This document shows positions 13,287 to 15,548 of a stretch of DNA of 15,548 nucleotides, one piece after another. The first letter of the stretch is position 1; each line of letters begins with the position of its first letter. Origin of the DNA: Halobacteriales archaeon QS_5_70_15 (GTDB lineage Archaea > Halobacteriota > Halobacteria > Halobacteriales > Haloarculaceae); NCBI GenBank assembly GCA_003022005.1, contig PXRQ01000001.1, forward strand, positions 1 through 15,548, written 5' to 3'. A program made the position numbers and the translations under genes. The notes below the pieces were generated by a model. It did no database searches. It saw only the letters and a list, made by a program, of their open reading frames with translations, and was not told the DNA's origin.

Positions 13287-13880
13287 GTGGAGCGCAGCGG
13301 GTACGTCGAGGAGCGCGACGGGCCCCTCGAGGTCACCCGCGACGTCGGTGCCGAGGAGGAGTACGAGACGGCGGAGTTCACCTACGCCGTTCGGCCGGCC
13401 CGGAACGAGGACGTCGAGGCACTCGTGGACACCATCGAGGCCGTCACCTCGAAGCGGACGTACGTGGTCGCCGAGCGGCTGGCCGAGGAGCTGCGCTACG
13501 ACGACACCGTGACCCGCCACACCAGCGTCTGGTCGCGCGTGTTCTTCGTCGCCACCGTGGACGGCGACGTCGTCGGCTGGTCGCACCTCGAGCTCCCGCA
13601 ACTGGAGAAGCTTCGGAAGACGGCCCGGGCGACCGTGGGCGTGCGAGAGGACTACCGGGGGTACGGCATCGCGACGCGACTCCTGGACCGCGCGGTCGAC
13701 TGGGCCGAGTCCAACGGCTACCTGAAGGTGTACGACAACGTCGCCCGGACCAACGGCAACGCCATCTCGTTCCTCGAACGCCACGGCTGGGACCGGGAGG
13801 CGGTCCACCGGACCCACTACACCATCGGCCACAAGCAGGTCGACGAGGTGATGATGGCCTACACCTTCGACGAGGGGTGA
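13287..13880 (+). CDS. GNAT family N-acetyltransferase (C-terminal part of a frameshifted wHTH-GNAT gene)
   Basis: This 197-aa open frame encodes the wing of a winged helix (about 1-20), a short acidic linker and a complete GNAT domain (about 31-195). GNAT enzymes transfer an acetyl group from acetyl-CoA to an amine. The acetyl-CoA pyrophosphate loop is YRGYGIAT (123-130), a good R-x-x-G-x-G/A match, preceded by the beta-4 strand ARATVGV. FFVATVDGDVVGWSHLEL (86-103) and NAISFLERHGW are also typical. The substrate cannot be predicted. The GTG at 13287 is probably not a natural start, because the missing half of its DNA-binding-like domain lies in the preceding frame from 13141. If the shift is real, the protein may be made only from a downstream start or not at all. 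If it is a sequencing error, the gene is 13141-13880. The 139-nt gap to convergent dtdA shows only a short CCCC/GGGG hairpin around 13881-13894. Confidence 0.85.
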   Translation: MERSGYVEERDGPLEVTRDVGAEEEYETAEFTYAVRPARNEDVEALVDTIEAVTSKRTYVVAERLAEELRYDDTVTRHTSVWSRVFFVATVDGDVVGWSHLELPQLEKLRKTARATVGVREDYRGYGIATRLLDRAVDWAESNGYLKVYDNVARTNGNAISFLERHGWDREAVHRTHYTIGHKQVDEVMMAYTFDEG

Positions 13881-14019
13881 CCCCTTCGCCGGGGAAGCGC
13901 GATCCGAGTGACCGACCGGTCCGGCCCCGCGAGCCGCGGGCGGCGAGCGGCAGGCCCCGGCAGCGATACCCGCATCGGCACGGAGGCCGACACCACCTGC
14001 CGGGGGGTCGGTCCCGGCC

Positions 14020-15369
14020 CTACTCGAGCGGGAACCGCCGTTCCGTCTCGCTCTCGACCGCCTCGGGTGGAATCTCGCGGCCGCCGACCTCGACCGTTTC
14101 CCCCGAAGCCAGCCGCCCGAACGCCGGCCCCTGCGGGACCCCGAGTTTCCGGGCCTTCTCCGGGTCGAACCCGCTGGTCCGGGCGACCGCCACGCCGCCC
14201 TCGCGGTCGACCGAGTCGTACTTCCCGCGGAGGACCTCGAGGAGCTCCTCGAGGAGGCCCTCCCGGTCGGACCGGTCAGCGAACGCCGCCCGTCCCTCCG
14301 GGACGGTCCCGCCTTCGGTCGTTTCGAAGGCGACGGCACGGTCGGCGACCGCCGCCCGCACGCGTTCGCGGTCGATACCGACCGCCTCGTCGAGCAGGTC
14401 GGCGGGGAGCGACGCCACCTCGAACACCGCCTCGCCGTCGGACCGCTCCGCCGCGGCGCCGAAGCGGAGCCCCTCCCCGACCGGGGAGAGCACGTCCTCG
14501 GCCCGCTCGACGAGGGGGAGCGGAACCCCGGACGTCTCCCGGAGCCACGTCTCGCTCACCACCTCGTATCCGGCGGCCCCCACCGCCTCCCGGACCGCCG
14601 GGTCGTCGCCCTCGCCGTCGAGCAGGGCGCGGGTCGCGGCCGAGCGCTCGAACGTCCGGGAGAGCAGCGCCCGGTTCGCCGGCTCGCCGAGGTCGCCCAT
14701 CGCCTCGAGCCCCCAGTCGGCCGCGACGTGGCCCACGGCCCAGTCGGTCTCCCCGACAACCCGCTCGAACCGGCGGACGTAGTGGCCGCCGCCGAGCCCG
14801 ACGACCTGCCGCTCGCGGTCCGGGTCCACCCCCCGCAGGTCGAGGACGGCACGGGCGACCGCCTCGGCGCCCTCCGGGTCCGCCCACTGCTGTTCGCCCG
14901 AGCCGAGCTCCGCGAACAGCGACGGCGCGCCCACCTCCGTGGGTCCGTGATGAGTACACTCCAGTCCGACGTCGTACCCCGCCGGGGCGTGCCGTTCGAA
15001 CGATCCGTGGACCCGGGCGAGGGCGTTCGGCGCGGCACGGGCGAGGGCGTTCGGCTCGCCGCCGTAGTCCGCGGGGCCGAAGTTCCCCGTCGCGTGTGCG
15101 GTCAGCAGCGGTCCGGTCTCCCCGGCGTGCCGGGAGACGAAGACCAGAAGCTCCGGCGGCTCGGAGAACGCGTCCGCGGGCCGCCCGAGGTGGAGGTGGA
15201 GGTCGTCGAACTCGCGGAGCTCCATCCCGGGGGCGGTGTAGTAGGTCCCGCCGCCCCCGGGGTCCGCCCGGCCGTCGTCCGTCCGCTCGGTCCAGTCGGC
15301 GAGTTCCCGGAGGTGCTCCCCGACGTGGACCGACGCCGAGTCCGCCCTGCTGACGACGATGGCTAGCAC
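14020..15369 (-). CDS. dtdA: D-aminoacyl-tRNA deacylase (archaeal/plant type)
   Basis: This 449-aa enzyme hydrolyses D-aminoacyl-tRNAs that escape synthetase stereocontrol, recycling the tRNA. It is the archaeal/plant DTD2-type enzyme and is unrelated to bacterial Dtd. The diagnostic motifs are HATGNFG (92-98), ECTHHGPTEVGAPSLFAELGS (137-157), GLGGGHYVRRF (191-201) and GHVAADWGLE (213-222), which contain the conserved His, Glu and Asp residues of the metal-dependent site. The core ends near residue 275. The remaining roughly 170 residues form the extra C-terminal domain that I associate with haloarchaeal members, making the protein longer than other archaeal homologues. A perfect 18-bp direct repeat (15014-15031 and 15038-15055, period 24) encodes PNALARAAPNALARV at 106-120. 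The start is a GTG at 15369, supported by a TATA box 27 nt upstream. Confidence 0.95.
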   Translation of the reverse strand: MLAIVVSRADSASVHVGEHLRELADWTERTDDGRADPGGGGTYYTAPGMELREFDDLHLHLGRPADAFSEPPELLVFVSRHAGETGPLLTAHATGNFGPADYGGEPNALARAAPNALARVHGSFERHAPAGYDVGLECTHHGPTEVGAPSLFAELGSGEQQWADPEGAEAVARAVLDLRGVDPDRERQVVGLGGGHYVRRFERVVGETDWAVGHVAADWGLEAMGDLGEPANRALLSRTFERSAATRALLDGEGDDPAVREAVGAAGYEVVSETWLRETSGVPLPLVERAEDVLSPVGEGLRFGAAAERSDGEAVFEVASLPADLLDEAVGIDRERVRAAVADRAVAFETTEGGTVPEGRAAFADRSDREGLLEELLEVLRGKYDSVDREGGVAVARTSGFDPEKARKLGVPQGPAFGRLASGETVEVGGREIPPEAVESETERRFPLE

Positions 15370-15393
15370 GGTCGGCGGTTGCGGCCCGCCGGG

Positions 15394-15400
15394 ATTAACC
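15394..15400 (-). promoter_or_regulatory. TATA box of dtdA
   Basis: GGTTAAT on the minus strand is centred about 27 nt before the GTG at 15369. It supports both the GTG start and a leaderless transcript separate from the upstream gene. Confidence 0.55.
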
Positions 15401-15426
15401 CCCGCGGTATCGGTCCCGCGAGATGA

Positions 15427-15449
15427 CCGCCGCGTCCGGTCCGCGGCGG
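15427..15449. repeat. GC hairpin between the partial upstream gene and dtdA
   Basis: CCGCCGCG (15427-15434) pairs perfectly with CGCGGCGG (15442-15449) around a 7-nt loop. It begins 4 nt past the stop of the leftward gene ending at 15454 and precedes the dtdA TATA box. It may define the 3' end of that transcript. No U-run is present. Confidence 0.4.
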
Positions 15450-15453
15450 GCCG

Positions 15454-15548
15454 TCAGTACCGCTCCGATCCGCCCTCGACGACCCGCTCCCGTTCGTGGA
15501 TGGCCCGCGTCCCGTCGGTCGGCCCGTCCGAGACGAGGCGGTCGACCC
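15454..15548 (-). CDS. C-terminal end of an unidentified protein, 5' part outside window
   Basis: A minus-strand frame is open from the window edge for 30 codons to a TGA at 15454-15456. It begins VDRLVSDGPTDG and ends VVEGGSERY. The composition (Asp, Glu and Arg, little Lys) matches haloarchaeal coding sequence, and the stop is followed by a GC hairpin and then the dtdA promoter, as expected for a real gene end. Thirty residues are too few to identify a family. Confidence 0.5.
   Translation of the reverse strand, partial: VDRLVSDGPTDGTRAIHERERVVEGGSERY

Noticed and set aside
14276..14959. Minus-strand 227-codon ORF within dtdA
   Set aside because: It lies in another frame of the well-supported dtdA gene and is glycine/arginine-rich without family motifs.

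Overview
The window looks like chromosomal DNA of a haloarchaeon (class Halobacteria). It is very GC-rich, its proteins are strongly acidic and lysine-poor, and several genes have an A/T-rich box centred about 26-28 nt before an ATG or GTG, the layout expected of leaderless archaeal transcripts. Nearly every gene belongs to an archaeal or haloarchaeal family. I see no insertion sequence, integrase, CRISPR array, rRNA or tRNA gene.

Layout. A leftward block at 1-2752 holds a DUF2070 membrane protein (cut off by the window start), the glutaminase subunit of GMP synthase, and an unrecognised acidic protein. It diverges from a rightward pair: the KH/beta-CASP ribonuclease-termination factor FttA (aCPSF1, 2965-4890) and a protein resembling gluconate 2-dehydrogenase subunit 3 (5139-6041). 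A leftward block follows: endonuclease III, a cytochrome P450 and a DUF371 protein (6135-8931). A rightward block (9273-13880) holds a COG1340-type coiled-coil protein, a membrane-anchored S49 peptidase, a DUF373 membrane protein and a wHTH-GNAT acetyltransferase split by a frameshift. The window closes with leftward dtdA (D-aminoacyl-tRNA deacylase) and the last 30 codons of another gene. Most genes seem to be separate transcription units. The set is mostly housekeeping (purine synthesis, 3'-end formation, base-excision repair, tRNA proofreading, membrane proteolysis) and I see no dedicated pathway linking the genes.

The most unusual signal lies between genes. A palindromic element of about 80 bp occurs twice in nearly intact form (6056-6135 and 11620-11700) and once in diverged form (12916-12996). 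All three copies fold in the same pairing register. The diverged copy carries two paired substitutions that keep the stem. Two copies begin exactly on the last base of a neighbouring gene's TGA stop, and two copies bracket the DUF373 gene. This looks like an undescribed or poorly described structured intergenic repeat or 3'-end element. Other points of interest are the frameshifted acetyltransferase, a perfect inverted repeat at the expected start site of the 5139 gene, a six-codon leader ORF overlapping the peptidase start, a nested hairpin after the P450 gene, and two GC-rich quasi-palindromic spacer tracts.
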